Shown: positions 20,186-32,598, counted from the first letter of the stretch. The stretch: DNA of 64,000 nt from Gigaspora margarita (GCA_009809945.1 WTPW01000415.1:226656-290655); one strand, 5' to 3'. Numbers and translations are program-made. The notes: generated from the sequence alone by a model not told the origin.

Positions 20186-22324
20186 ATGGTATTCTGTGCA
20201 GCTGTGAAAACTGAGCTTAAAATAGTGAGCACCTCTACAGAAATTAATCCTAGTACTTCAGATACTATATCATTATATCATACTGAAGTACCACTCCAAT
20301 ATTATACTTATCTTTCATTACCTATACAACAATATAGCTCTATTTACACTGTAGAACAAGAAATATATAATGAATACAAATTGTTACTGGATGAATCTGA
20401 CAACAACCTCAATATATCAACTATACATACTAATACTATAGAAAAAACAAATGCTGATTTCTATCCAAATTCATCAGAGATTTATTAGCCATCTTCATGC
20501 TACAACAAATTCTTATACTATTACAGATTGCAATCTTTAATTTTACTACAAACTGTTGGCTCCTTTTTAACATATTTGCAAAATGAATATCCAATGTTCT
20601 ATTCACAACAGTATATCAGAATCTCTATTAAATATAGCAGAATTGACTATTATTTTTCAGAAGCACATATTTATTTACTACATGAACATCTTCTANCNAA
20701 TNACTTCTTTGTACCTTTTGAGGATTTTAGTCTTTTTAATAATGTTCCACTCAAATCGAGTTATTCAATTCCAAGAGCCATATCTACAAGTAGTAATTCT
20801 AACTTAGAGCAAGTTCAAGATCAGATTTCTCCTCTCAATCTATCAATATGCACACATAATGTTCAAGGATATAACAACAACCTCAAAAGGCTAATATGGG
20901 AACATTATTGTTTCTCATATAATATTCAGATTAGTTGCATTACTAAAAGTAAAATATCTTCTAATAACTCCTCTACCTACTTTATAAATCTTCACAATTC
21001 TTATACTTTTGGGCAAGTACTGATAGCTCCAAAGCAGGCACTACAATTATGATTTCTAACATACTTAAACCACATATTCATAATATCCTTATCTATTCTG
21101 GATATGCAGTTGCTATTGACCTCTTCTTTAAACATGACTTTAAATTTAGAATTATATCAGTTTACTTATCTTCAGATAATTTACAACTTAGTTTGGATAT
21201 ACAAAANAATATTATTCAATAGATAAACTAATCTCTTAACAATAATATCCAATCAATTATTATAGTAGACTTTAATGCATCTCAAAATAATATATCATCA
21301 GCAATTAAATACAAATTACTCCAATTTCTTCAGTTTAATAACATGTATAATCTTGTAGAACATACACAATCATCCTTACCAACTTGGCAAAGTAGCAGAT
21401 ACCAAAGCACTATNGATTATNTTTGGGCACATAATNCTATTCTAAGATATCTTTCNAAATTTGAAACTGATCAATCTAACACAAGTACTAATAGTGATCA
21501 TACTATTCTAATATCAAGATNGTTATTTCCATATGCTCTTTTTAAAACCAGAAGATATAGTACTAAAACTCATAGAAAAGTCTTTGACTACAAGTCTATG
21601 AATTTTGAACAATAGTAAAATTTTTCAGATCAAGTAATCTACAATTTGACTCTAAACCATACTTTACTATCAACAAATACTACAGAATCACTTGAAATAA
21701 CTTGGCACAAAATTCAAGCAAGTATAATAAATACTGCACTTCAATATATTTCCTACAAAAAATTTAAAGTTCGCAACTTTCAACACAATTTCTCATCCAA
21801 GCAACTAAACTTCACTACAATCTCAAAAAACTTAGCAATATTATTAGACAAATNAAGATTGTAATNAAAAATCAAACNTCTATNCNANTACATCTCAACC
21901 AAAACATTAATTATATTAATACTCAGCACCAAGTTAATATTCCATTATTACCAACTACACATAGCCTATTACCAAACTGGATTTCTACTACAAATCTTGA
22001 ATGGAAAGCATTATTTCTTGCTCATAATATTGAAAATACTAAAGAAATAAGACAACAAATTGATAATGCTATTTCTAAAAGATGCAACAAACTTGCTACC
22101 AACCCAATTTCAATGATTAAAAGTATTCTTAATCGCTATAAAGATCCAGTTAAATTCAATAATATTAATACAGATACAAGCACTATTACAGAACCTCACA
22201 CTATTAAGGACCATATTTGTAACCATTTTGATCAATTGACCCATACTCATAATATTGACTATAACCTTTATAATACTCATTGAAAAGCTGAATATAACCC
22301 TAAATCTAACATTAATATTGATTG
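20186..22324 (+). pseudogene. LINE-B N-terminal region and AP endonuclease
   Basis: Frame fragments 20186-20488, 20528-21052, 21343-21615 and 21646-21864, among others, are pieces of one protein parallel to LINE-A. Visible motifs are CYNKFLYYYRLQ, NEYPMFYSQQYIRIS, SICTHNVQGYN (start of the endonuclease), IIIVDFNAS (the GDFN loop with G replaced by V) and SDHTILIS (C-terminal histidine motif). Stops such as the TAG near 20487 and several Ns break the frame. Reading continues to DWYN at 22319-22330, where the 6-kb DNA element was inserted. Confidence 0.8.
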
Positions 22325-22719
22325 GTACAACCTAGGGGTTAGTAAAACTACGGGGGGACAACTTATTATAATACATAGCCTGATAAAAATGATTTGCATT
22401 ACTTTGTATAACAGCCCATCAGATATATAATATAAATGCTCACGGTTCTATATCAATAAAACTTTTTGCAATATTAAGTGACCTCTGATTCAAGACATAT
22501 CATTACTATGTTTTATTTATGTTATTTAACAGATTTATACAGAAATTCAGTATGGTTTGGTATTTGCAGAAAGAATATTGCTTATTTAAAATCATCAAGC
22601 ACAATTTTATTCATCTTTTTTATATTTAGCCTCTTATACTTTATTGTTAAACGATGTCTCATATGCTTTAGAAGGTAACATCTATAATCAATATTTAATG
22701 ATCTTTAAAATTTTAATTA

Positions 22720-23374
22720 TCCCTTAAACTATATTCCAGGCAAATTTGCCTAGAATTTTTAGACATATTTACAATTTTTTAAATAAAATAAAAGTTTATT
22801 AAGAATATGGGGTATACTTTATTTATAGAATATTTTCTTTAAAATATATTTTATAAACTTTATTATAAAAATTTTTTAAAATTATTAATAAACTTTAAAG
22901 TAATAAAAGTTTGAAGTTTTTAATTTAAAATTTTTACTATAAAGCTTTTCTTTAGATTTTCTTAAATTTTATATGTTCCCGTCTATAAAAAAAATTTTTA
23001 CTTCTAATTAAAGTCCTAATTTTTACAAGTAAATCACAAAAGTTGCAATAATTAAAGTTGTAATCCTTTTTTAAACTACAATATTGTATTAGAACAGGGA
23101 GCTAGAGCTAATATTTATAGAGTTCATCAAGAATACGTAAATAATTTTTTTGGCTAATAAATTTTTTAAAATTTGTCTATTTTTAGCTTATAAGCAACTT
23201 AAAATTTGTTTTTTATAATATAAAATTAAACACTACTATAATATAATCCTTATTTTCAAATATTATCAAAAAAAATTTCAATTAAATATTTTAAGTTGTA
23301 AAAAATATAGATCATAAGCATATTTATAGCAATTTTCCAGACAATTTGCCTGGAATTGCTTACAGTTTAAGGGA
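22720..23374. mobile_element. Tc1/mariner-type MITE nested in the 6-kb element (655 bp)
   Basis: The ends TCCCTTAAACT and AGTTTAAGGGA are perfect inverted copies, followed inward by CCAGGCAAATTTGCCT versus CCAGACAATTTGCCTGG. TA lies on both sides (22718-22719 and 23375-23376). The body is extremely AT-rich and there is no ORF. Confidence 0.75.
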
Positions 23375-23404
23375 TAAGTTATTGTATAGTGGATGAAAAA
23401 ATAT

Positions 23405-23785
23405 TGGTACAGAGTTAGAACTTGACAACAATGATCTTGAACAAATGAAAGATTAATTTCTTGATTTACTAAATTCTAATTATTGCTATATATAAATTTT
23501 GGGTATTTGATCAAATTCTTTTTATATATTTACTCTCTTATAGAGCTGCAAAAAGTTCATTACAAGATCTAGAAAACAAATACAATAAAGCTATCGAACG
23601 AAATGCGATTCTTGAAAACAAAATTGAAGGAAAGAGTCAATTAATCATCCAAGTACAAAGACTAAAAGATGAATTGAAAAGTATTTTGATAAAAATTTTT
23701 GTTTTTTATTTAATAATGTTTATCATATATCAAATTTCTATAGATGTGAATATAGAGTTGGCTATAAACAAATTAGACAGGTTAC
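23405..23785 (+). pseudogene. NudE/NDE1-like coiled-coil gene fragment, captured with introns
   Basis: Three exon-like pieces read as consecutive parts of the NudE coiled coil. About 23410-23447 gives ELELDNNDLEQMK. After an intron-like gap ending in TTATAG, 23544-23680 gives RAAKSSLQDLENKYNKAIER and on to VQRLKDELK. After a GT-AG intron (23681-23743), 23744 onward gives VNIELAINKLDR and then a stop. NudE family proteins show this NDDLE ... SLEDLE ... NxAIERNA-L ... VQRLKDE order; they bind LIS1 and dynein for nuclear migration. The first donor is mutated (GA in place of GT), exon a is out of phase and both ends of the protein are missing, so this is a dead fragment. Retained introns argue for DNA-level capture rather than retroposition. 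Confidence 0.75.
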
Positions 23786-24072
23786 AGATATAAACGTTCG
23801 ATTAGACCAAGAATGTCCGAATTTAATTTGAAAAGAAAGAGGCTTTTTTGTAATAATCCAAAGAATTCTCCTGCTACTGCTTTGCAATGTGCTAGACAAT
23901 ATCTGGCTACTCTCTTGACACTTAAGAAAAGGATGAACCTATAGTCTTTTTCTTTTGTCGAGATATTTTTATTATTGCCTGGTAGCAACATTCTCCATTA
24001 GACTTTGCTCACATTGACTTCTCTATCCTCTATCCAGTTTTATCTCATTTTATTAAACCTTGTATTTTTCTT

Positions 24073-24390
24073 TTGTTTGAAATAAAAGAATTATACTTGC
24101 GTTTTTTTGTAAAGAATAATTTTGATATAAATAGTAAAAAAAATAAAATCTTTATAGATACAAAACTAAATTTTTTTTTTTATGCAGATTTTGTAATAAC
24201 TGAATTAGGTTACTCTATATCTACTAAAATGTTACAAGTCATGAGTCATCTTCAAATTTTAGCTAGATTCAATTTGCAAACATGTGTCAAAACATCAATT
24301 ATGTTTAATTTTAAACTTAAAAAAAAAATAACGAAAATAATAATATATCTACCATTTAACAGATTTGTAAATGTAATTTGCAAAAGCTAA
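24073..24390 (+). CDS. Uncharacterised ORF inside the 6-kb element (doubtful)
   Basis: 105 codons rich in Phe, Ile, Lys and Asn, which is what random AT-rich DNA yields. No domain was recognised. It could be residual transposon coding, but nothing supports that. Confidence 0.1.
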   Translation: MFEIKELYLRFFVKNNFDINSKKNKIFIDTKLNFFFYADFVITELGYSISTKMLQVMSHLQILARFNLQTCVKTSIMFNFKLKKKITKIIIYLPFNRFVNVICKS

Positions 24391-25117
24391 AAACTTTGTC
24401 TTTAATTTGAATGGGATTTTTCAAAGAATAGTTCTAAGATAGATCTAGGATTTTTATGAACCAAACAGAACCAAACTTTAAGTCATTATTCGAGTTTGAT
24501 TTAAAAATCAAATCAAAACCAAACCTATTTTTAAAAAATTCAGTTGGGTCCAAGGCTAACCTTTTTAGGGTTGGTCTTGTTTTAGTCATAAGGTTTGCAA
24601 TCATTACGTAGATATCTTAAAGACATTCAGAAGAATATATTTTATCAAAAATTTTTTACTGCAAAAAAAACAATGATCAGAACTTTACCGTACAAAGCAA
24701 CATGCCTGAACAAAGTACTGTCTCACCCTTAAATGCACGCCCTTTTAAGTGCACTTTTTGCATTTTTTTTTTACTATGGTCTAATGATGCTGCCCGAAAC
24801 TCTTTTGGCCCAAAAACCAAATCCAAAACTAGTTTTAAATATCCGAAACTAAATTCTGAAATTCCAAAACTATATAAAAACCCTGAAACTATATAAAAAC
24901 TCTGAAACTCTAAAATGGTAAAATGGTATTATCCGAAACTATTTTGGGAGTATAAACTTTCTATTCAATACAGGGGTAATTATTATCGGGTATTGTTGAA
25001 AAATTCTCACATATACCTGATTAATAAATTGAGCGTCGGGTTTTAATATACGTATGCACATATGTATAAGTATATATGCCATTGTCTTTTACTTGTTTTT
25101 TTTTATTTTATTTTATT

Positions 25118-25190
25118 TTAGGCCATACAAATTTAATTACTTAACCCAGCCGGGTTATAAAAACCAATTAATTGATTTTGCACGGCCTTA
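25118..25190. repeat. Foldback MITE, GGCCATGCAAAGTT family
   Basis: TAGGCCATACAAATTTAATT pairs with AATTGATTTTGCACGGCCTTA around an AACCCAGCCGGGTT centre. It is a short member of the family also seen at 7685 and 54445. Confidence 0.6.
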
Positions 25191-26346
25191 TTTTATTATT
25201 TAATTTTTTTTGGTTTACGGTTTATTTTTTTTTTATTATTTTTGTTTTTTATTTTTTTTCAGTTTATTTAATATTTTTATTTAAAATTTTTATAAGTTTA
25301 TTTATTAATGATATTGTATCAAATTTATTATGTTCATTACATACATAATCACCTACTACTAATCCTTTTAAACACCTTACCCTTAACCTAAATTCTAACC
25401 ACGTCTTACTCTAGTTCTAAACCACATTCCTATTTACCCTTACCCTAACTTCTAACCTGCGTTCTAATTTATCCTTATTCTAACCGTCAATCTATATCCT
25501 CATATACCTAACCCAACTGTTCGGGTATCAAAATGACATTATAATCCTAGAACATAGCAACGCTCTGAATTGGGAACTGACATATGACAACACCAAGCGA
25601 CACGCCAATATACGATGAGCTATGGCACAAACGAAGACCGTTACTCAGCGGCAACGAATTAAAAAGAAAACAAATAAGCTGTTAATAAAGAATAAAGAAC
25701 AATTATGAAGGCATCAGCATACGAATGAAACCACCTACGACATACAAACGAAAGCACCAATACAATAACACCAGACAATACCACACTAATATACAAGTGA
25801 CAATACACAGAATTACCATCACTATTATATGATGACACTACATGACGGCTCCTAAATATGATAACTCCAAGCGATAACTCCAATATACGATGACTCCAAG
25901 AAGCAGTGTGAAGTATAAACAAAGCAATAAACAATAATGCCGGCAAATACAACATGAAAATATCATACAATACCAGTGATGACACCTAACGGCGACACCA
26001 ATGATGACACCTACTACAATTTCAAGGAACAGCACCAACCAAAACAAGGTATCCAAAGCGTCGATATCGAGAAAGGTATTAAAGAGAAAGCTACAAAAGA
26101 AAAAAATTAATTAGTATAGTATGATACAAAAAAAAAACTACAGAAAAAAAAAATACTTATTATATAGATCCTATTGTGCATATATATATGCAAGGGGATT
26201 TTCCCCACAGTTAAGCGTGGTAATTCTCTTTTATTTAATATTTTTATTTTTATCAGTTTTTTTTTATAATTTTTTTATTTTATTTTATTTTTACTTTTTT
26301 TTTTTATTTTTAACTTTTTTTTTTTATTTTAACTTTTTTTTTATTT

Positions 26347-26509
26347 NNNNNNNNNNNNNNNNNNNNNNNNNNNNNNNNNNNNNNNNNNNNNNNNNNNNNN
26401 NNNNNNNNNNNNNNNNNNNNNNNNNNNNNNNNNNNNNNNNNNNNNNNNNNNNNNNNNNNNNNNNNNNNNNNNNNNNNNNNNNNNNNNNNNNNNNNNNNNN
26501 NNNNNNNNN
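26347..26509. other. Assembly gap (Ns)
   Basis: A run of Ns between T-rich flanks. The length may be nominal. Confidence 0.95.
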
Positions 26510-26832
26510 TTTTTTTTAATTATATATTTATTTTTATTTAAATTTTTATTTTTAATTTTAAATTATTTTTAATATTTCGTACTTTATTTATTTATTTATT
26601 TGTTTGTTTTTTTTTGAGTTTTTTTCTTTGGAATAGGTTTTTTTACGGGAGGATGAGAGTTAGTTAGGTGGATAATAGGAGGAGTAATAGATCTTTTACA
26701 GGTGGAAGGGTGGGGCGGATAGATCTTTTACGAGTAGAAGAGTAGAGAGGCTAGATCTTTTATGGGTGAAAGGGTAGGACGATAGATGTTTTTCAGGAGA
26801 GTAAGTATCATGGGTATGTGCATATATGCAAT

Positions 26833-26901
26833 GGTGGGAATAAACAAATTTCCAGTTATTCCTTACTATGGAAATAACCAGAAATTTACTTTATTCCCAC
26901 C
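26833..26901. repeat. Near-perfect hairpin (69 bp)
   Basis: GGTGGGAATAAACAAATTTC and its complement form ~30-bp arms around TTACTATGG, flanked by CAAT on each side. Probably a minimal foldback element. Confidence 0.7.
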
Positions 26902-27684
26902 AATGTATATATGCGCTAGAGATGAAGTGCTATCTATTTAATATGATTTTGTAAATAAACTAAGTGCGTAAGACAAAAATTTAGGGATGAAGCCTTAACG
27001 TTAAAGGTTATAGGGTTAAATTAATACTTACTATAAAAATAGTTAATTAGAATTTATTAGCAGGCCAGTTTCAGAGTTTTATATAGTTTCAGAGTATCGG
27101 TATAGTTTCGGGTCTTTCAGCAAGTTTTGGTCAAGAAGGTCATGTTCGAAACTGGTAATACCAGTTTCGGTTTCGGTCAATCTGAAACTATATAGTTTCA
27201 GGCAGCATCATTACTATGGTCCCAAGGCAGGTGCACTTAAGGGGGTGCGACTGTACTCCAGCTTATACTTCTATAGCAAATGAAGAAAAGCTCGCTACCA
27301 CATTAGCCAAAAAATCAAATTTTGAATCAATAAGGAATGATTTGAAATGTTAGTTGGATTTAAATCTGGTCTCCCACCTGTTACAAAAGTGAGAAAATAG
27401 CTAAATAAAATTGATTTAGTAGTCTCTTTAAGAGACTACTTTTAAATGAAGGAATTGAAAAGAATGGCTGATGCGGTTCAGAAATATAAAAACATATGAA
27501 CTTGTTGAATTTTTGTATGTAAAGGAAAAAGATCTGCAACCCATAAAAAAAATCCCAGGTTTCTTGTATTTATTAAAACCTATAATAAACCCATTATAGT
27601 ATATATTTTCTAACATATTGTCTATACTGTTATTTGAAAAAAAACCTGTATTTGATTATTGTAGATTCTTTATATAAAAGGTCT

Positions 27685-27792
27685 ACTATTGTAGAATTTT
27701 TAAAACTACTTCTTCACCATCTAACCATGTCAATGAAGTTGCTAAACCTACTCTTTTCCATCTAACCATGTTGTTGAAGTTGCTTAACTAAA
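27685..27792. repeat. Short tandem duplication
   Basis: A ~55-bp unit containing CCATCTAACCATGTxxxTGAA and GTTGCT occurs twice. The rest of 27254-28342 is AT-rich element sequence with no gene; a hairpin AGTAGTCTC/GAGACTACT lies near 27418. Confidence 0.6.
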
Positions 27793-28349
27793 TCACATAA
27801 ATCATTATAGTATAATCTGTTTGGTATGAAGATGTAAAATAATAATTTTAGAATGTGATTCGGTGCTATATATATGATTTTAAAATAGATATTTTCACCC
27901 GTACTATACCATTACTGATCTACTATAATCTCTTACTGAAAACACCAAGCCGTCTCCCTTCACTGATCTTTTGAATGTTAATTAATTTGTCAAAAACTGA
28001 AGTCCAGTTTCTCTTGGTGTCGCTCATATATTTATCTTACCTTTGTGCCCATTTTTTCTATAATAATTGTATATAGATATATGATTCGATTTTTAACATA
28101 AAAAAAAAACAGTTATAAAATTTTTAAATATTTAGTCAGTTACTTACATATATTTCAAGTTTCAAAAAAAAAAACCTTGGCAGGTAGATTATTTAAAAAA
28201 AGGTTTCATTATGTAAGGCTTTGATTGATTGAAAGCAATATATATAAAAATCATATGATTTACATATGAATAACAGATTTTGTGCTACTAATTAACTTGT
28301 ATAACTATTGAGTTGTCCCCCCATAATTTTACTAACCCCTAGGTACAAC

Positions 28350-29586
28350 AACATTTTAGAAGAATTTACATTAGATTAAGTCTCTACTACACTTTGCTAT
28401 CTCCGTAACAACAAAGCCTATGGACTATCTGGGATTAGTTATGAAATGATTAAGCATACAGGATTCTCTTTTCTCTAAGCTATTACAGCCCTCTTTAATA
28501 GATGTCTTACACAACAGTCTATACCTAAACAATAGAAAGAAGAAAGAATTTTTTCTATTTCTAAAAAACCAATTTTTGATAGTTATCTTTCAAACACATA
28601 ACCCATTAGTCTTCTAGAACATATTAAAAAACTTTATACCAAACTCCTTACTAATCATCTTAATCATACTTCTACACAATACAAAATTTTATCACCTTAC
28701 AACTTTATTGCTCTTCCAGGCAATATTACTTCAATTCCTATTTATATACTTAATAATATTATTGAGGATACATTATGTAATAGTTCTCAACTTTGGCTCA
28801 TATCACAGTATATGAGCAAAGCTTATAACTCTGTTAACTTCGATCTTTTCTATAAATCTTTGGCTAGAATTCAAATGCCTACTCAACTTATCAATATACT
28901 TACTAATCTTTTATTTGACTGACATAATAGAGTTATTACTAATCTTGGGCTAACCAATTTTTACTTAGCTAAAAATGGTATAGACCAAGAAGAAACAATA
29001 ACTTCTCTCTTTTGGAGAATTTATTATAATACTCTTATTCATTATATATCCTCTCATTTTACTAGCTATACACTTACTACATCTTGGCAAACAAGTCTTT
29101 GTATACCATATTTAACTACCAAAAAACTTCATACTTCTTTATCAGTTTTGGCCTATATGGATGATACTTTATGGATTGCCCAGTCTAAAACTGAATTGGA
29201 ACAAATTATTAATATAACTACCTCATTTTACCAAATAGCAGATATACAAGTCAATTCCTATAAATCCCTATTCATTACCAATAATAACTTCAATCACAAT
29301 ATCTCTTTTCTTAACTATAATATACCTAGAATTTCTAAAAACCAACTATTTAAATTTTTGGGATGCTGTTTACTTTAGATAACAAAATATCTAAACAAAT
29401 CCAACTTATTCAAGAAGAGATTTTTCAATTAGTTAATATTGCTAGTGCCAAAATAATTACAAACAAACAAATTATATATGTTATTAATACTGTAATTATC
29501 TCAACACTTGAATATAGAATTCATAATATAGTACTTTCACATATAATATGTGCTAAAATTTTAGCCAAATATTTAACAGTAGCCAA
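28350..29586 (+). pseudogene. LINE-B reverse transcriptase, N-terminal and catalytic part
   Basis: Resumes the LINE frame after the 6-kb element. Visible RT blocks are NKAYGLSGISYEMIKH, PISLLEHIKKLYTKLL, YMSKAYNSVN (the first Asp box with D replaced by Y), GIDQEETITSLFWRIYY and the AYMDDTLW box at about 29151-29174 (YMDD). Stops (TAG, TAA, TGA) appear in frame at several places, among them about 28476, 28533 and 28918. The catalytic YMDD survives while the first aspartate box is lost, so the copy cannot be active. The frame reaches LTVAK at 29586, where the next element sits. Confidence 0.85.
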
Positions 29587-30115
29587 GGGGCATCTATAAA
29601 TAATGTTATGCTTGAGGGGGGTCCCCTAAAATATAACGATTTTCCAATATATAGGGGGGGGTCTCCAAAACATAATGCAATTTTTTTATAAAAATTTGTC
29701 TAAAACTTGATCTAGTTGTCCAAATTGGATGATTTTGGTACCATTCGAATCGTCTTGAGAAGTGGATTTGCAGGTACCAAATTCATTTGATTTGGATTAC
29801 TGGATCATGTTTTATTAACAAAATACTATTAGTTATTAAGTTTTTTTATAAAATTACTATAAAATCAATAGTATTTCATTAATAAAACATTATCAAGTAA
29901 TCCAAATAAAATGATTTTGGCACCATTGGATTCGTCTCATAGAAATGAATCGGATAGTACCAAAAAGATCCAAATTGGATTACTGGATCATAATATATTC
30001 AAGTTTTTGTAAAATTAAATATATAAACATATGGATTTTTAAAATTTTATTTATATAGTAGAGAGGGGATCAAGAGCTACTATGTAGGGTACATAATGTT
30101 ATTTATGGATGCCCC
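29587..30115. mobile_element. 529-bp DNA element in LINE-B, related to the 2279-3986 element
   Basis: The ends GGGGCATCTATAAATAA and the complement of GGGGCATCCATAAATAA are inverted copies, flanked by CAA (29584-29586 and 30116-30118). Excision with one CAA restores LTVAK-HKANLSWSIP in the LINE frame. The interior repeats the GATTTTGGTACCATTCGATT and TTCGTCTC modules found in the 1.7-kb element of LINE-A. Both insertions are in RT coding regions of the same LINE family, but at different sites. No ORF. Confidence 0.82.
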
Positions 30116-30118
30116 CAA

Positions 30119-32598
30119 GCACAAAGCAAATTTATCATGGTCTATTCCTAATAGCACTATGCTTAACCACCATCTTTATAATATTTATAATATCTGGAAC
30201 ATTTAACTTCAATACCATATTACTAACTTTCTTTATAGAATCAATGATTCCTCAATTTTAGNAACAACTACACATATTAGATTACAACAATTACAAAACA
30301 ATCTCTGGTCAACTACAAATATACTTCAACATTCCCAGCCTATTATTGATGGACCTAGTAAATATACTACAAACTTCAAAATTATTCAACTTTTTACTCA
30401 TTTTAATATGCAAATAACTGCTAATCAAGAAATTATATGGCCAAAAAATATTAGTAATGCACATCAACCAATTGAACCTATTCTTATTCAATACCCACAA
30501 TACATTCAATTCAAAAAATAGCTTAGATATTACAAAATTCTATATCTAGAACAGCTTTGTTCTGCTGATAATAGCACTTTGCTAGCAAGTTCTATCACCA
30601 AGACTTCACCAAATTCCAAAAGGTAGACAACCATTATGGTTCTTATACCTTAAGGATAAGGTTACTTCCCATGGACTTTACTGTACTCTACTACCACATT
30701 ACCAATCTCCTGGTATTAATCCATTAGCTTACAATATAGATTATCTTTCAAAAAAGCTCAAACCATGGCTTCTTACATACCAAGATAACAATATCATTAT
30801 TGGAAAATTAGAAAATATCTGGATAACAAAATAGCATCTATTAGTCATTGGAAAATTAGCTTTAATGCCAACCACACCTTATTTTATCTATCCCCAGAAA
30901 TACAATTTGAACACTGTTCAAATTGTCATTTAAACTCTAAAAGAATCCAACATACTTGTATTATTAAAGTTCCAATTATATTCTCTACACAATTTCTTGG
31001 ATGATATTCTTCACCATTTCATATTAATATACATGCAAAACTTATAGATTTAATTTGCTCTACAGCTGTTAAACATCTATTAACTATACCTCAACTACCT
31101 TTAATCAATATTAATAATGAAATAGTATCTAATATATTTATCCAAACCAGGCAACTACTACTCTTAAAAAAATTGCCCTTAATAATACTGTACAGTCCTC
31201 CTTTACATTTTACACTAATGGCTCAGTTACAGATATTGGCACTAATTGCTGCTCAATGGGCATAGGTTGGGTTTAAATTCTGAATAACCAAGTTTTACAT
31301 CAATTCTCATTATCAATTAAACTATGGCCATCTTCTTATAAAGCAGAATTAATGGCTATCTTATTAGCAATCACTATAGTATCACGCAATTCTCAAGTTC
31401 AGACTCTCAATCAATTATCTTCAAATATCAAACTTTAATTACTCTAAACCATGCATCTACAAAACAGTTCAAATTCAACTACTGGCCTATATAGCAAACT
31501 CTTCTTAATATAGTCAAATCCCTTAATATTCAACTTGATTTTACTTAAGTTCAAGCACATTCTGATAACTCATTTAACAATATAGCAGATTCACTAGCCA
31601 AAAACTACTATACTTCTTTATCAACTCTACAGCTCAATTATAATAATACCTATAACCAATACCATATATTGCAGTGGAATGACTTCCCTATAGAACATCC
31701 AACTAGATATCTTGTTAAGGATATTTGTAAAGCCCACATTATTGCTATGTGGTCTTCACAAAAACACAATAGTGAATAGTTAGGCTTTACTCATTTAATT
31801 GGCTGGAATTCTATATAGAAATACTTTAATCATAACCAAAAACCTACACACAATATTACTAATTTCAGACTTAACTATCTAAAAGCTTTTAAATGTAAAA
31901 TGCTGTTTAATGAACTACTATTATATTTCTACTACCACAAAATCTTTCCATACCTTTACACTAACCCTAACTGCTTTCAGTATAATCAACCTGATTCCTA
32001 CTTTCACTGGCTTACCTGCAATAATTCTCTCCTAATACACAATATTCAAAATACTAATCATAATATACTACAAAAGTCCAAACTTGAACTATCAAATCTT
32101 GAACTACAAGAATTAGAACATAGGCTTGCTAACTATCAAGCCTTTAGTACTTTTCAACCTTCCTCTAATCTATATTATATAGAAACAATACTCAAAGGAC
32201 TTATACCAATACCTATAGTCCAATCTATTCAAAGTTTCAATATTTCCTATAAAATTGCATCTACTACTATTATTCAAATCTTGCTAGATATTAATGAACA
32301 AATCTACGATCAAATCTGGATACCCTACTGTTGCAATTTTTCTACTTGGAGAAAAAAACAAAATATACTTACTCACAATCCTTATACTAACAATAGACAA
32401 ACTAATAACCATTATTCTAAATTATATAAATACAAAAACTATACCTATAGCTATATTTGTAGTCAACCAGATAAATTACATACTTCTTTTAGTACATGTC
32501 TACCTATTGGACAAGCAATTAGAAAACTAGATATATGGTCTACTTTTAAAGCCAAATTTAGCACTTCTACTAACTATAATTTAACTTTACAAATCTAG
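30119..32598 (+). pseudogene. LINE-B RT C-terminal region, RNase H and C-terminal domain
   Basis: Decayed continuation of the polyprotein. RNase H motifs are FYTNGSVTDIG (about 31210), SYKAELMAILLAI (about 31340) and HSDNSFNNIADSLAK (about 31558-31602), matching the D-E-H...D pattern. The last open part (31900-32598) includes PNCFQYNQPDSYFHWLTCNN, which resembles a degenerate Cys-rich finger found C-terminal to RNase H in such LINEs. Many stops and one N are present. The coding end at 32598 is followed by a ~175-bp 3' UTR to the A run. Confidence 0.78.

Larger units (their letters stand above)
24783..27213. mobile_element. hAT-type non-autonomous element (2.4 kb) nested in the mariner MITE
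   Basis: The ends TAATGATGCTGCC and GGCAGCATCATTA are perfect inverted copies, with a perfect 8-bp duplication CTATGGTC (24775-24782 and 27214-27221). Subterminal GAAACT/AGTTTC repeats are frequent on both sides. The interior has the small foldbacks 25118-25190 and 26833-26901, a degenerate CCTTACCCTAACTTCTAACC stretch (about 25375-25510), T-rich runs and an N gap at 26347-26509. The short hydrophobic minus-strand frames at 25659-26056 derive from repeated GATGACACC/CCAAGCGA sequence and are not convincing genes. Confidence 0.8.
24718..27253. mobile_element. Small Tc1/mariner MITE split by a hAT-type element
   Basis: The outer ends CTGTCTCACCCTTAAATGCA and TGCACTTAAGGGGGTGCGAC (then TG) are imperfect inverted copies, flanked by TA (24716-24717 and 27254-27255). 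Without the nested 24783-27213 element and its duplication it would be only ~100 bp. CAGTCGCACC-type ends with TA fit the mariner superfamily. Confidence 0.7.
22332..28342. mobile_element. 6.0-kb DNA transposon in LINE-B carrying a NudE-like gene fragment
   Basis: About 30-bp inverted ends: CTAGGGGTTAGTAAAA, four divergent bases, then GGGGGGACAACT on both sides. The flanks are a perfect GTACAAC (22325-22331 and 28343-28349). Excising the element with one GTACAAC restores the LINE reading DWYN-NILEE. No transposase ORF is visible, so it is non-autonomous or decayed. The cargo is a NudE-like exon cluster with introns (23405-23785), a mariner-type MITE (22720-23374), a second mariner-type MITE split by a hAT-type element (24718-27253) and one N gap. 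The superfamily is uncertain: a 7-8 bp duplication would fit hAT or P-like elements. Confidence 0.82.

Noticed and set aside
25659..26056. Membrane protein gene on the minus strand (hydrophobic frames)
   Set aside because: The frames arise from a locally repeated GATGACACC/CCAAGCGA sequence, overlap in different frames and lie inside a hAT-type element without introns or domains.
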